Shown here piece after piece: positions 26,879 through 36,283 of a DNA stretch of 64,000 bases; position 1 is the stretch's first letter, and each line of letters starts with the position of its first letter. The notes beneath the pieces are model-generated. The model was given only the letters and a program-made list of their open reading frames with translations, did no database searches and had not been told where the DNA came from. Origin of the DNA: Microtetraspora sp. NBRC 16547. GTDB lineage: Bacteria > Actinomycetota > Actinomycetes > Streptosporangiales > Streptosporangiaceae. The stretch lies in contig NZ_BSSE01000014.1 of the NCBI RefSeq assembly GCF_030268965.1, positions 62,001 to 126,000 on the forward strand, read 5' to 3'. The position numbers and the translations under genes are program-made.

Positions 26879-26999
26879 CGTTCGGCGCGGCGCTGACGTT
26901 CGGCGCGGCGCTGACGTTCGGCGCGGCGCTGACGTTCGGCGCGGCGCTGACGTTCGGCGCTGAGGTTCGGCGCTGAGGTTCGGCGCTGAGGTTCGGCGC
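26876..26999. repeat. Tandem repeats: 4 x 18 bp then 4 x 13 bp
   Basis: Four exact copies of TGACGTTCGGCGCGGCGC (26876-26947) are followed by four 13-bp copies of TGASGTTCGGCGC (26948-26999), the short unit being the long one without its last five bases. The array fills the gap between the convergent Lrp and amidase genes, and its first TGA is the Lrp stop. It probably arose by slippage; a role in termination is possible. Confidence 0.85.
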
Positions 27000-27005
27000 T
27001 GACGG

Positions 27006-28205
27006 TCAGCGCGGCGCGGGGATCGCGCCTCCACGGGCCTCCCAGCACAGGCCTACCCGCAGCACGTCGACCTCGCTGCGCCCCACGACCTGCAGATCTC
27101 CGATGGCCAGCGCGGGCAGGCCGAGAGCGGACACGACGGACGTGATCCGGCCGACCTCACCGCGGATGGCGGCCTCGTCGCATCCGACCCGGGGCGCGGG
27201 CCCACCGAGCGTCGGCGTGAGCAGGACGTCGACGCCGGACATCTGCGCCGAGAACCCGGCCCGGACGGCCGCGAGCTCCTCGCGGGCCCTGCGGTACTCC
27301 CGATGGCCGATCCCGGCGGCGCCGTCCAGCTTCCGCCGCACGCCCGCGCTGTAGCTCGCGGCGTTCCTCGGGTACGTGGCCTCGTGGGTGCGCCGGGCCT
27401 GCGCGCCCACGATCGTCCAGTACGAGGAGAGGATGTCGTACGGCAGGGCGATCTCGCGCACCTCGGCGCCCAGGTCAGCGAAGTCCCCGGCCTGTTCGCA
27501 TCCCTCGGCGACGCCGACGACCAGCCCCGACAGCGAGGGCGGTGGGGCGGCGGTCTCCCCGGAGAGCACCTGCCACACCAGCGCGCAGTCGGCGACCGAC
27601 GTGGCCATCGGCCCGACCACGTCGAACATCGGGGCGAGAGGCGCGACCCCCTCGGCATGAACGGCGCCGAGCCTTGGGCGGAGTCCGACCACGCCGCAGC
27701 AGGCCGCCGGGATCCGCACCGAGCCGCCGGTGTCCGTGCCGAGGCCGAACCGGGCGATCCCGGCGGCCAGCGCCGCCGCCGTGCCGCCGCTCGACCCGCC
27801 CGGGGCCAGGTGCTCATGGCGCGGGTTGCGTACATCGCCCCAGTGGGGATTCTCGCTCGTGACGCCCCAGGCGAACTCGTGCTGGTTCGTCTTCCCGACC
27901 AGGAGTGCTCCCGCGCGCTCCAGCCGCTCGACGCACGGCGCGCTGGTCAGCGCCTCCTCGGTCCCGTACAGGGCGGATCCGCGGGTCGTGGGGAGCCCGG
28001 CGACGTCGATCATGTCCTTGACCACGAACGTCCAGGCCCACAGCTCTGGCGGTGTGGCGGGTACCGGCCGGTCGCGGCGTGCGAGCCGGTCGATGACCGG
28101 CTCGGCACCGGACTCGATGAGGATGTTGTGCCCGCTGTGGAGGCGTATGGCCTCGGCGGACCTGGCGATCGCCGCCTCACGTTCCATGCTCAAGGATCTC
28201 CTCAT
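27006..28205 (-). CDS. Amidase signature family hydrolase
   Basis: A 399-residue amidase. The Ser-cisSer-Lys triad is visible: Lys in TFVVKDMIDVAGLP, cis-Ser in LAPGGSSGGTAAALAAG, and the nucleophile Ser in LGTDTGGSVRIPAACCG. It hydrolyses amides to acid plus ammonia. The ATG at 28205 has GAGG upstream; an ATG at 28187 (with AGGAG 10 nt upstream) is equally good. It lies next to a LysR regulator and an amidohydrolase/amino-acid-importer operon, suggesting use of amide or amino-acid derivatives as nitrogen source. Confidence 0.92.
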   Translation of the reverse strand: MRRSLSMEREAAIARSAEAIRLHSGHNILIESGAEPVIDRLARRDRPVPATPPELWAWTFVVKDMIDVAGLPTTRGSALYGTEEALTSAPCVERLERAGALLVGKTNQHEFAWGVTSENPHWGDVRNPRHEHLAPGGSSGGTAAALAAGIARFGLGTDTGGSVRIPAACCGVVGLRPRLGAVHAEGVAPLAPMFDVVGPMATSVADCALVWQVLSGETAAPPPSLSGLVVGVAEGCEQAGDFADLGAEVREIALPYDILSSYWTIVGAQARRTHEATYPRNAASYSAGVRRKLDGAAGIGHREYRRAREELAAVRAGFSAQMSGVDVLLTPTLGGPAPRVGCDEAAIRGEVGRITSVVSALGLPALAIGDLQVVGRSEVDVLRVGLCWEARGGAIPAPR

Positions 28206-28390
28206 GCCTACCTCGGCCGAAGTGAAGCCGGTCGGTGGCTACCTGCGCGAAGGGCGTCACCGCCGCGCCCGTGATCCGGCACATGCTGACAGATCTGCTG
28301 TTCGCCGTCGAGTCAGTGCCTCTCCGGGCAAACCTTTCCGGTCACGGCACTCGGCGGAAAGACATCGAGTCGAGGAATTGTCGGAATCGG

Positions 28391-29266
28391 TCAGACCGCG
28401 AGCGCGTCCAGCAGGGCCCGCAGGCGGGCGGTCTCGCGGTCGGGGCGGACAAGAGTGAAGATGCTGCGGCTGGTGTTCACCCACGGCACGTCGGCGACCA
28501 CGACGTCCCGGCCGTGCCCGCGCAGCGCGAGGTCGGGGACGAGCGCCGCGCCCATCCCCGCCTCGATCATGGCCATCGTGATCTTGAAGTCGTCGGAGTG
28601 GCAGGCCACCCGGGGGTGCAGGTTCCAGCGGGCGAACACGCTGTCGAAGAAGAAGGCGTCGCTGCTGCCCGGGTGGTGCATGATCCACGGCAGGTCGACG
28701 AGTTGCTCCACCCGGTAGGGCGCCAGGTCGGGCCAGCCGCGCGGGAGGACGACCTTGTAGCGATCCTCGGCGATCCACCGCCGGCCCAGCGTCGAGGGCC
28801 ATGACAGGCCGGAGTTGCCCACCTGGTAGACGATCGCCGCGTCCATCTCGCCACCGGCACCCAGACGCGGGATGAGCTGGGAGGACTCGGCGATGGAGAC
28901 TCTGATGCCGGCACGGTCCTCGGGCTTCATCCGCCGCAGGACGCCGGTCAGCACGTCGGCGAAGCTGGGGAAGACGCCCAGGTGGATCTGCCGCTCGCTG
29001 TTCCTGTGTACGGCCTGCACGGTGGCGACCAAGCGCTCGATGTCGCTGAGCACGACCTCCGCGTGCCTGGCCAGCGCCTCGGCGGCGCTGGTGGGCAGCA
29101 CACTGCGGGCGGAACGGTCGAACAACTTCACACCCATCTGCCGCTCCAGTGCGGCCATCTGCTGGGAGACGGCCGATGAGGTGTAACCGAGCCGGTTGGC
29201 GGCGGCGGCGAAGGACCCCAACTGAACGACCTCGCGGAGGGTACGCAGCTGTTCCGGCTTGAGCAT
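28391..29266 (-). CDS. LysR family regulator
   Basis: A 291-residue LysR protein. The N-terminal winged helix (residues 1-60) has LREVVQLGSFAAAANRLGYT then SAVSQQMAALERQMGVKLFD; the rest is the periplasmic-binding-protein-like effector domain. It is divergent from the amidohydrolase-importer operon. The classical LysR arrangement implies it activates that operon in response to an imported compound. A T-N11-A type inverted repeat lies in the shared promoter at 29290. Confidence 0.92.
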   Translation of the reverse strand: MLKPEQLRTLREVVQLGSFAAAANRLGYTSSAVSQQMAALERQMGVKLFDRSARSVLPTSAAEALARHAEVVLSDIERLVATVQAVHRNSERQIHLGVFPSFADVLTGVLRRMKPEDRAGIRVSIAESSQLIPRLGAGGEMDAAIVYQVGNSGLSWPSTLGRRWIAEDRYKVVLPRGWPDLAPYRVEQLVDLPWIMHHPGSSDAFFFDSVFARWNLHPRVACHSDDFKITMAMIEAGMGAALVPDLALRGHGRDVVVADVPWVNTSRSIFTLVRPDRETARLRALLDALAV

Positions 29267-29289
29267 CAGAGTTCCTTGCTCTCAGGGGT

Positions 29290-29310
29290 GCTAAATGTCG
29301 TGTTTATAGC
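29290..29310. promoter_or_regulatory. Candidate LysR box, GCTA-N13-TAGC
   Basis: An interrupted inverted repeat with GCTAAA on the left and TTTATAGC on the right, inside the 109-bp divergent region between the LysR gene and the amidohydrolase gene. It contains T-N11-A spacing. Binding is inferred. Confidence 0.45.
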
Positions 29311-29375
29311 GCTTCCGACTTCTTTCGGCCACTCCTACAGTGATGGCCACCTTCACCCGAGCCCTTGAGAGTCAC

Positions 29376-30944
29376 ATGAGCATCCGCGTGTACCGCAACG
29401 CCGCCATCCGTACGGGAGACAGCGGCAACCCGTTGGCCCAGGCAATGGCCGTGGACGGCGAGCGACTGCTGGCCGTCGGCGGCGAGGCGGAGGTGCGCGA
29501 GACCGCGGGCCCCGGGGCGGAGCTGATCGACCTGGAGGGCGCCGCGGTGCTCCCCGGGCTCTACGACGCCCACATCCACACCGCGCAGTACGCCCAGAGC
29601 CTGGACGCGGTGGACCTGCGCGACGTGCGCTCACTGGACGACGCGCTGGCCAGGGTGGCCGCGCACGCGGCACGGCTGCGACCGGGCGCCTGGCTGTTCG
29701 GCGGCCGGTGGAACAGCAACACCTGGGACCCGCCGGCACAGCCGGACAGGTACGCGCTGGACTCGGTCTGTCCCGAACTGCCGGTCGCGCTGCCCAGCGT
29801 GGACGGCCACACGGTGTGGGCCAACTCGGCGGCCCTGCGGCTGGCCGGCATCGACGCCCGCACCCCCGACCCGGTGGGCGGCGAGATCGTCAGGGACGCG
29901 ACCGGGGAGCCAACCGGCATCCTGCGCGAGTCGGCCTCCTACCCGCTGCGCGACCTCATGGTCTCCGCCGACCTGCGCGACCAGCTCCGCGCCGCGCAGG
30001 AGGAGCTGCTCGCACTCGGCCTGACCAGCGTGCACGACATCGACGGCGAGGACTGCCGGGCCGCCTACCTGGAACTGCGCGAGGCCGGCGAGCTGAAGTT
30101 GCGCGTGCACAAGGCGATCCCGATGATCTATCTGGAGGCGGCCATCGCCGAGGGCCGCCGCACCGGGCAGGGCGACGACTGGTTCCGCACCGGCCCCGTG
30201 AAGATCTTCAGCGACGGGGCGCTGGGCTCGCACACCTGCCACATGAGCGAGTCCTTCGCCGGCGAGCAGGGCAACGTGGGCATCGCGGTCACGCCGTACG
30301 AGGACCTGCTCAGGCTGTTCGCCAGGGCCGCGGAGGCCGGCATCGCGATCGCCACGCACGCCATCGGCGACCAGGCCAACCACCTGGTGATCGACGCCTA
30401 CGAGGCCGTCGGCCGCACGGCGGGGCTGCGGCACCGCATCGAACACGCCCAGCACCTGCGGCCCGGCGACCTGACCAGGATGGCCAGGCTGGGCATCGCC
30501 GCCTCGATGCAACCCGTGCACTGCACCAGCGACATCGACCTGGTCGACTCCCTGCTGGCCGGCCACGAGCTGGCCTCCTACGCCTGGCGCGGGATGCTGA
30601 ACGCCGGCGTCGCGCTGGCCTTCGGCTCCGACGCCCCCGTCGAGCACCCCAACCCCTTCGCCGCGCTTTACGCCGCGGTCACCCGTACCCGCACCGACGG
30701 CACCCCCGCCGGTGGCTGGCAGCCAGAGCAGCGGCTGAGCATGGCCGAAGCCGTCACCGCCCACACCCTGGGCGCGGCCTACGCCGCCGGCGAGGAGGAC
30801 CACAAGGGCGTCCTCGCGCCCGGCAAGCTCGCCGACTTCATCGCGGTGGACACCGACCCCTACCGGGAGTCGCCGGACGCGGTGCTGCGCACCAAGGTCA
30901 TGACGACCGTCGTCGGCGGCGAAGTCCGCTGGCAGCGAACCTGA
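29376..30944 (+). CDS. Amidohydrolase-3 family (YtcJ-like) hydrolase
   Basis: A 522-residue metal-dependent amidohydrolase. The first metal motif is LPGLYDAHIHTAQYAQ (HxH), later ligands are in KIFSDGALGSHTCHM, ATHAIGDQANHL and RHRIEHAQHL, and the last Asp is in LAFGSDAPVEHPNPF. N- and C-terminal beta strands form the composite domain. YtcJ-like enzymes hydrolyse N-acyl or amide bonds. The ATG at 29376 starts MSIRVYRNAAI. It is 13 bp upstream of the binding-protein gene, the head of a four-gene operon. Confidence 0.9.
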   Translation: MSIRVYRNAAIRTGDSGNPLAQAMAVDGERLLAVGGEAEVRETAGPGAELIDLEGAAVLPGLYDAHIHTAQYAQSLDAVDLRDVRSLDDALARVAAHAARLRPGAWLFGGRWNSNTWDPPAQPDRYALDSVCPELPVALPSVDGHTVWANSAALRLAGIDARTPDPVGGEIVRDATGEPTGILRESASYPLRDLMVSADLRDQLRAAQEELLALGLTSVHDIDGEDCRAAYLELREAGELKLRVHKAIPMIYLEAAIAEGRRTGQGDDWFRTGPVKIFSDGALGSHTCHMSESFAGEQGNVGIAVTPYEDLLRLFARAAEAGIAIATHAIGDQANHLVIDAYEAVGRTAGLRHRIEHAQHLRPGDLTRMARLGIAASMQPVHCTSDIDLVDSLLAGHELASYAWRGMLNAGVALAFGSDAPVEHPNPFAALYAAVTRTRTDGTPAGGWQPEQRLSMAEAVTAHTLGAAYAAGEEDHKGVLAPGKLADFIAVDTDPYRESPDAVLRTKVMTTVVGGEVRWQRT

Positions 30945-30957
30945 AGGAGCACCCCCG

Positions 30958-31911
30958 TTGAACACCCGGATCCTCACCACGCTCGCCGTCGGCGGGCTGC
31001 TGGCCGCGACCGCCGCCTGTGGCGCTCAGTCCCTCGACGGCGGCGACTCTGACGCGGCGGCCTCGGCGCCGGCCGTCACCCTCGACCAGGCTCCCGCCGA
31101 GGAGAAGGCGGCCGACGTCATCAACGCCATCACCCCCGACGGGGACCTCGCGGCCAAGGCGCCGGCGAGCCTGAAGTCCGGCGGCCTGAAGGTCGTCTCG
31201 TCCATCGGTTACCCGCCGATGGAGCTGTTCGCGAGCGACGGCAAGACGCCGATCGGCTTCGACCCCGCGCTGGCCAGAGCCATCGCCAGGAAGCTCGGCG
31301 TCACGGTGACCATCACCGACGAGGAGTTCAACTCGCAGATCCCCGGCGTGCTCACCGGCCGCTACGACTTCGTCATCTCCTCGATGACCGACAACCCCGA
31401 ACGGCAGGGCCAGGTCACCTTCGTCGACTACGTGCAGGCGGGCGCCGGGATGCTGGTCAAGACCGGCAACCCCGCGGGCATCACCGGGCCCAAGGACCTG
31501 TGCGGCAAGACGGTGTCCGTCGTCGACAACGGCTCCTCGATGGAGCTGGCCGAGAGCTACGACGCTGACTGCAAGAAGGACGGCAAGCCGGCCATGGACA
31601 TCCTTAAGTTCCCCGGCGACACGGAGGCCATGCTCCAGGTGGGCAACGGCCGCGCGCAGGCCACCATCACCGACTACGTGGTGGCCGCGTACAAGTCCGC
31701 CGACCCCAAGCTCGCGATGGAGGCGATCACCCTCGAAGGCACCGCGGCTCCCTGGGGGATCGGGATGAAGCCGGACAACGCGCAGCTCATCGACTCCGTC
31801 AAGGGCGCGCTCGACTCCCTCATCAAGAGTGGCGAGTACGGCAAGCTGCTCAAGGCGTGGAACCTGGACGCGCTGGCCGTCGAGTCGGCCGTGGTCAACG
31901 GCGGTAAGTGA
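30958..31911 (+). CDS. ABC transporter substrate-binding lipoprotein (polar amino acid type)
   Basis: A 317-residue family-3 solute-binding protein. The signal peptide ends in the lipobox LLAATAAC, giving lipid attachment at Cys21. The mature domain has GGLKVVSSIGYPPMELFASD, LTGRYDFVISSMTDNPERQG and GKTVSVVDNGSSMELAE. The TTG start at 30958 has AAGGAG 8 nt upstream. It captures an amino acid or related compound for the permease and ATPase encoded next; the ligand is unknown. The neighbouring amidase, amidohydrolase and racemase suggest an amino-acid derivative. Confidence 0.92.
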   Translation: MNTRILTTLAVGGLLAATAACGAQSLDGGDSDAAASAPAVTLDQAPAEEKAADVINAITPDGDLAAKAPASLKSGGLKVVSSIGYPPMELFASDGKTPIGFDPALARAIARKLGVTVTITDEEFNSQIPGVLTGRYDFVISSMTDNPERQGQVTFVDYVQAGAGMLVKTGNPAGITGPKDLCGKTVSVVDNGSSMELAESYDADCKKDGKPAMDILKFPGDTEAMLQVGNGRAQATITDYVVAAYKSADPKLAMEAITLEGTAAPWGIGMKPDNAQLIDSVKGALDSLIKSGEYGKLLKAWNLDALAVESAVVNGGK

Positions 31912-31912
31912 C

Positions 31913-32821
31913 GTGCGCACCGAACCGATCACCGGCCCGTCCGGCACGCCGGTGCCCGTCGCCCGTACCTTGCACTGGGGCCGCTGGCTGTCCGCGGCCG
32001 TCGCGCTCGTGATCGCGGGCTGGCTGGTCTACCTGGTCGTGGTCAACCCGCGCCTCGACTGGGGCAAGGTCGCCGAGTACCTGTTCAACGAGCGGATCCT
32101 GTCCGGGGTCTGGGTCACCATCGAGATCTCCGTGCTGGCGACGGCCCTCGGGCTGGTCCTGGGGGTGCTGGTCGCCGTCATGCGACTGGCGCACAACCCC
32201 GTGCTGAGCGCGCTGGCCTCGGGCTACATCTGGTTCTTCCGCGGCACGCCGGTGCTGGTGCAGCTCATCTTCTGGTACAACCTGGCTTTCCTCTTCCCCG
32301 AGCTGGTGCTCAAGATCCCGTTCACCATGATCGGCCTCAAGTGGGACACCAACCAGGTGATGACCGGCTTCACCTCGGCCATGCTGGGGCTGGGGCTGAA
32401 CCTGGCGGCCTACTTCGCCGAGACCGTACGCGCCGGGATCCAGGCGGTGGACCACGGCCAGACCGAGGCGGCGTACGCGCTGGGCATGACGCCGGCCAAG
32501 CGGATGCGGGTCATCGTGCTGCCGCAGGCGTTGCGCATCATCATCCCGCCGACCGGAAACGAGTTCATCTCGATGCTGAAGACCACATCGCTGGTCTACG
32601 TGGTCGCCGGGCACGACCTGATGACCAACGCCAGCCAGATCTACAAGGCGAACAACCGGATCATGGAGCTGCTGATCGTGGCGAGCCTGTGGTACATGCT
32701 CATGACCGCCGTGGCGACCTTCCTGCAGGGCAGGCTTGAGCGCCGCTTCGGCTCCGACGCCGTACGGCTGGTACGCGGCGGCGGCCTGGCGGCCAGGATC
32801 CTGCCGAAGGCGGCCGCGTGA
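31913..32821 (+). CDS. Polar amino acid ABC transporter permease
   Basis: A 302-residue HisM/GlnP-type permease. It has one N-terminal helix and about five core helices, with [19 protein letters not shown] and the EAA loop [20 protein letters not shown] that contacts the ATPase. The GTG start at 31913 follows the lipoprotein stop by one base, and its own stop overlaps the GTG of the ATPase gene. It forms the membrane channel of the importer, presumably as a homodimer because only one permease gene is present. Confidence 0.92.
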   Translation: MRTEPITGPSGTPVPVARTLHWGRWLSAAVALVIAGWLVYLVVVNPRLDWGKVAEYLFNERILSGVWVTIEISVLATALGLVLGVLVAVMRLAHNPVLSALASGYIWFFRGTPVLVQLIFWYNLAFLFPELVLKIPFTMIGLKWDTNQVMTGFTSAMLGLGLNLAAYFAETVRAGIQAVDHGQTEAAYALGMTPAKRMRVIVLPQALRIIIPPTGNEFISMLKTTSLVYVVAGHDLMTNASQIYKANNRIMELLIVASLWYMLMTAVATFLQGRLERRFGSDAVRLVRGGGLAARILPKAAA

Positions 32822-33660
32822 ACCCCGGCGTGGAGTCCGCGGAGCCCGGCGGCCAGTCCGGCGCGGCGTCCGGCATCGAGCCGGTTGTGCGGGCCTCGGG
32901 CGTTCGGATGAGCTACGGCGACGTGCAGGTGCTCAACGGCGTGGACTTCGCCGTGGCCCCCGGCGAGGTGAGCTGCCTCATCGGCCCGTCGGGCTCGGGC
33001 AAGTCCACGTTCCTGCGGTGCATGAACGGCCTGGAGCCGGTGCTCGGCGGCAGCCTGCGGGTGCTCGGCGAGGAGGTCGGCCACACCCTGCGCGACGGCA
33101 GATACCGCCCCTGGACGCCCAAGGAGTTCGCCGCCTTCCGCAGGAACATCGGCATGGTGTTCCAGCGCTTCAACCTGTTCGCCCACCACAGCGCGCTGGA
33201 GAACGTCGCCTGCGGCCCCGTCCACGTCCTGGGCGCTCCGGCGGACCGGGCGCGGTCGCTGGCGATGGAGCACCTGGAGCGGGTGGGCCTGGCCGCCCAC
33301 GCGCACAAGCGGCCCCACCAGCTCTCCGGCGGCCAGCAGCAGCGGGTGGCCATCGCCAGGGCGCTGGCGATGAACCCCGAGCTCATGCTGTTCGACGAGC
33401 CGACCTCCGCGCTGGACCCGGAGCTGGTCGACGAGGTGCTGGAGGTCATGAAGGGCCTGGCCGCCGAGGGGATGACGATGGTCGTGGTGACCCACGAGAT
33501 CGCCTTCGCCAGGGAGGTCGGCGACTGGCTGACCTTCTTCGCCGACGGCGTGGTCGTCGAGCGAGGCCGGCCCCGTGAACTCCTGGCCAACCCCGCCCAC
33601 GAACGGACCAGGGCGTTCCTGTCCAGCGTGCGCAACCAGAAGGAACGCCAGGAACCCTAG
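32818..33660 (+). CDS. Amino acid ABC transporter ATP-binding protein
   Basis: A 280-residue GlnQ-type ATPase. Walker [11 protein letters not shown]-loop [13 protein letters not shown], signature [15 protein letters not shown], Walker [13 protein letters not shown] and the switch His in [14 protein letters not shown] are all intact. The GTG at 32818 overlaps the permease stop (GTGA). It drives uptake by the importer. It is the last gene of the amidohydrolase-importer operon, followed by 66 bp to the convergent DUF2786 gene. Confidence 0.93.
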   Translation: MNPGVESAEPGGQSGAASGIEPVVRASGVRMSYGDVQVLNGVDFAVAPGEVSCLIGPSGSGKSTFLRCMNGLEPVLGGSLRVLGEEVGHTLRDGRYRPWTPKEFAAFRRNIGMVFQRFNLFAHHSALENVACGPVHVLGAPADRARSLAMEHLERVGLAAHAHKRPHQLSGGQQQRVAIARALAMNPELMLFDEPTSALDPELVDEVLEVMKGLAAEGMTMVVVTHEIAFAREVGDWLTFFADGVVVERGRPRELLANPAHERTRAFLSSVRNQKERQEP

Positions 33661-33726
33661 GCCACACCGCGCTGAAAGGACAGCCACCCATCAGCCGTGC
33701 CTAACCGGCCTGGGCAGTACAGCTAG

Positions 33727-34470
33727 TCAGCGGCCGATCGAGGCCTGGGGCGGCGCGCCGAGGCGGGAGCCGCCGAGATCGGCGCGATCTCCGGCGGCCC
33801 GGCCTCCGGCCCAGCCCGACCAGTCGCTCAACGCCCGCCGACCGGCCCGACGCACGTTGGGGAACATCTGCTCATAGACCCGCCCGACCTGGGCGGCGCG
33901 GTCGCGCAGCACCAGGTCGGTCGAGCGCCCGGCGGCCGGCGTCGTCGCTCGCTCGGCGTCTCTGACGGCCGCGCTCTCCGCGGCGCGCAGCCGCTCGCAG
34001 ACGCGGTTGACGTATCCGGCCATCCAGCTCTTGCGGTAGCTGATCGTGGTGTGGCCGGGCGGGACGGCGACCCGAAGGACGCCGGACGCCATCTGCAGGC
34101 AGAGCGAGGTGAACAGCATCTCCACCAGGTCCAAATCGGAGCGGTAGCCCACGACCTGCACCCGCGACACCGACCCGGTCTTGCGGTAGATCGTCCGGCA
34201 GCGCAGCGCGGCGGCCACGCCCGCCAGCAGGGCCCGCCGGTCCGGCTGGTAGGGGTTGCCCACCTCGATGGTCAGGTGATCGACCTCGTCACGCACCCGC
34301 CCCGCGTCGGCCAAAACGGCCTGCTCGATGCCATACGCCGCCATGAGAGCGCACGCCTTCTCCAGATAGACCGCCGCCTCGGCCTCACCGGTGTTGGGAT
34401 GCTCGGCCACCGCGAGGAGCTTTCGGATCAGCTCCAACTTGCGCTCGGGAATCTCGTTCACGGTGGCCAT
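33727..34470 (-). CDS. DUF2786 domain protein
   Basis: A 247-residue protein. The N-terminal DUF2786 (about residues 5-45) reads ERKLELIRKLLAVAEHPNTG EAEAA-like, with a predicted helix pair seen in many actinobacterial and phage proteins. A longer helical region follows with YRKSWMAGYVNRVCERLRAA. The function is unknown. The ATG at 34470 has GGAAGGG upstream. It stands alone between convergent importer and VOC genes. Confidence 0.8.
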   Translation of the reverse strand: MATVNEIPERKLELIRKLLAVAEHPNTGEAEAAVYLEKACALMAAYGIEQAVLADAGRVRDEVDHLTIEVGNPYQPDRRALLAGVAAALRCRTIYRKTGSVSRVQVVGYRSDLDLVEMLFTSLCLQMASGVLRVAVPPGHTTISYRKSWMAGYVNRVCERLRAAESAAVRDAERATTPAAGRSTDLVLRDRAAQVGRVYEQMFPNVRRAGRRALSDWSGWAGGRAAGDRADLGGSRLGAPPQASIGR

Positions 34471-34655
34471 CCCTTCCAATGCCGACGACAACAGGCGCAA
34501 CGCTACGGGACGCTACCGACAGTTACAGACCCCGCACGGGCCGCCCATACGGGGTGCCGTTAAGAAACGTGCGATGAGCCGCCAAACCGCATCTGAGTAA
34601 CGCGGCCAGCAGTTCCTCTACCTGATGCTCTTCCCCGCCCCGACGATCACCCGTC

Positions 34656-35129
34656 TCATCGGCCAGGGAAGAAGTCCGCGCCCTGGACGTACTCCATCGC
34701 CTTCGTGAACACAGGGTCGCTCATGCGGCGCTCCATCTCCTCCGGCGAGACCTCCTCGACGCGGGCCTGGATCCACCACAGGTTGCCGAATGGGTCGCGT
34801 ACCCGCCCCACCCGGTCGCCCCAGAACAGGTGCGTGACCTCGGTCACCGACGTCCCGCCCACCTCGACGGCGCGGCGGTGGGCGGCGTCGGCGTCGGGGA
34901 CGTACAGGCGAAGGAAGGCCGGGGTGGGCGGCCAGTGGGAAGCCGCGTCGAACATCATCACCACCCCGTCGCCGATCCGCACCTCCGCGTGCCCGATACG
35001 TCCCTCGTCATCGACCACCCTGGCCAGTTCGACGGCGTCGAACGCGGCCTTGAGGTAGTCGATGAGCCCTGCGGTGTCGTGCCCGATGATCCACGGCGTG
35101 GCGGTGGTGTAGCCCTCTGGAATGTTCAT
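34656..35129 (-). CDS. VOC/PhnB-like protein
   Basis: A 157-residue vicinal-oxygen-chelate protein of the PhnB-like type: ATPWIIGHDTAGLIDYLKAA, GRIGHAEVRIGDGVVMMFDA and the end VRDPFGNLWWIQARVEE. Two beta-alpha-beta-beta-beta units are expected. These are glyoxalase/bleomycin-resistance-fold proteins with mostly unknown substrates. It is divergent from a WYL regulator (63 bp apart), which is the usual genomic pairing and probably controls it. Confidence 0.87.
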   Translation of the reverse strand: MNIPEGYTTATPWIIGHDTAGLIDYLKAAFDAVELARVVDDEGRIGHAEVRIGDGVVMMFDAASHWPPTPAFLRLYVPDADAAHRRAVEVGGTSVTEVTHLFWGDRVGRVRDPFGNLWWIQARVEEVSPEEMERRMSDPVFTKAMEYVQGADFFPGR

Positions 35130-35192
35130 TGCTGGAGGCTATTTCGCAAGTAGGTCAGATCTCGTCCTATATGCACACATACGCTGGGATCC

Positions 35193-36221
35193 ATGACCGA
35201 GTCCCGCCTCCTGGCCCTGCTGTCGCTGCTCCAGACCCCGCGCGAGTGGCCTGGCAGCGAGCTGGCCGAGCGCCTCGGGGTCAGCCGCCGTACGATCCGG
35301 CGCGACATCGAGCGCCTGCGCGACCTCGGCTACCCGGTCGAGGCCACCATGGGCGTGGCCGGCGGATACCGGCTGGTCGCGGGCACGGCAATGCCGCCGC
35401 TCCTGCTGGACGACGAGGAGGCGGTGGCCATCGCGGTCGGCCTGTCCACCGCCGCCAGGAACCCGGTCCAGGGCATCGAGGAGGCGTCGGTACGCGCCTT
35501 GGCCAAGCTGGAGCAGGTACTGCCGTCCCGCCTGCGCTACCGGGTCAGGTCACTGGGCGGCGCCACCGTCCCGCTGCCCGCAGAGGGCGGGCCGCAGGTC
35601 AATCCCGAGCGGCTCACCACGCTGGCGGCGGCCGTGGCGAACCGGGAACGAGTCCGATTCGGGTACCTGGCGAACGACGGCACGAGCAGCGAGCGGCTGG
35701 TCGACCCACACCGCCTCGTCGCGGCCGGGCGGCGCTGGTACCTACTCGGGCACGACCGTGACCGCGACGACTGGCGGACCTTCCGCATCGACCGCATCGC
35801 CGACCTGCGGGCGACGGGCGCCAGGGTCACGCCGCGTGAGCCGCCCGCCGGGGACGCCGCCGCGTACGTCGCCGAGAAGCTCTACTCGCTCGCCCCCACG
35901 TACGAGGCTGTCGTCACGCTGCACACCCGGCCCACGGAGGCGATCAGGGCGCTGGGCGAGGTCGCCCCGATCGACGGGGAGCGCTGCCGGCTGCACATGC
36001 ACGGCGACACCCTGGACTGGCTCGCCTTCCACCTGCTGGCTCTGGGGTGTGAGTTCGAGGTGCACGAGCCGACCGAGCTCGCCGCGCACCTGCACGCGCT
36101 GGCCGCCCGCCTCACGCGCGCTGCAGGAACTCCAGTACCAGAGGGAGATCCTCGGTGGCCTGCTCAAAACACTCCGCCGCCCGGCGGTACGACAGGCCCC
36201 CCGGCAGTCAGCGCGCCCTGA
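35193..36221 (+). CDS. YafY-type WYL-domain regulator
   Basis: A 342-residue regulator. The N-terminal winged helix (about 1-60) has LAERLGVSRRTIRRDIERLR and GVAGGYRLV. The WYL region (about 145-220) includes RRWYLLGHDRDRDDWRTFRI, and a WCX-like C-terminal domain ends near LAAHLHALAARLTRA. The last 35 residues are proline-rich and lie over a decayed minus-strand frame, so the natural C-terminus may have been altered. It is divergent from the VOC gene and is its likely repressor. A strong hairpin follows at 36232. Confidence 0.88.
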   Translation: MTESRLLALLSLLQTPREWPGSELAERLGVSRRTIRRDIERLRDLGYPVEATMGVAGGYRLVAGTAMPPLLLDDEEAVAIAVGLSTAARNPVQGIEEASVRALAKLEQVLPSRLRYRVRSLGGATVPLPAEGGPQVNPERLTTLAAAVANRERVRFGYLANDGTSSERLVDPHRLVAAGRRWYLLGHDRDRDDWRTFRIDRIADLRATGARVTPREPPAGDAAAYVAEKLYSLAPTYEAVVTLHTRPTEAIRALGEVAPIDGERCRLHMHGDTLDWLAFHLLALGCEFEVHEPTELAAHLHALAARLTRAAGTPVPEGDPRWPAQNTPPPGGTTGPPAVSAP

Positions 36222-36231
36222 GGCCGGGTGG

Positions 36232-36264
36232 CAACCGGGCCCACCGACGGCGTGGGCCCGGTTG
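36232..36264. terminator. Bidirectional terminator hairpin
   Basis: Perfect 13-bp arms CAACCGGGCCCAC (36232-36244) and GTGGGCCCGGTTG (36252-36264) with a 7-base loop, located between the convergent WYL regulator and ABC exporter genes. This is the expected place for a shared terminator. Confidence 0.75.
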
Positions 36265-36283
36265 ACACCGAGGGGCGGGGACA

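Noticed and set aside
29631-30980. 450-codon minus-strand frame opposite the amidohydrolase gene
   Set aside because: The plus strand has all amidohydrolase metal motifs; the minus frame is repetitive Gly/Val/Asp-rich shadow sequence.
36110-36215. Minus-strand reading GGLSYRRAAECFEQATEDLP under the end of the WYL gene
   Set aside because: Protein-like but bounded by stops within about 30 codons and opposite a longer gene; kept only as a note that the WYL C-terminus may be altered.
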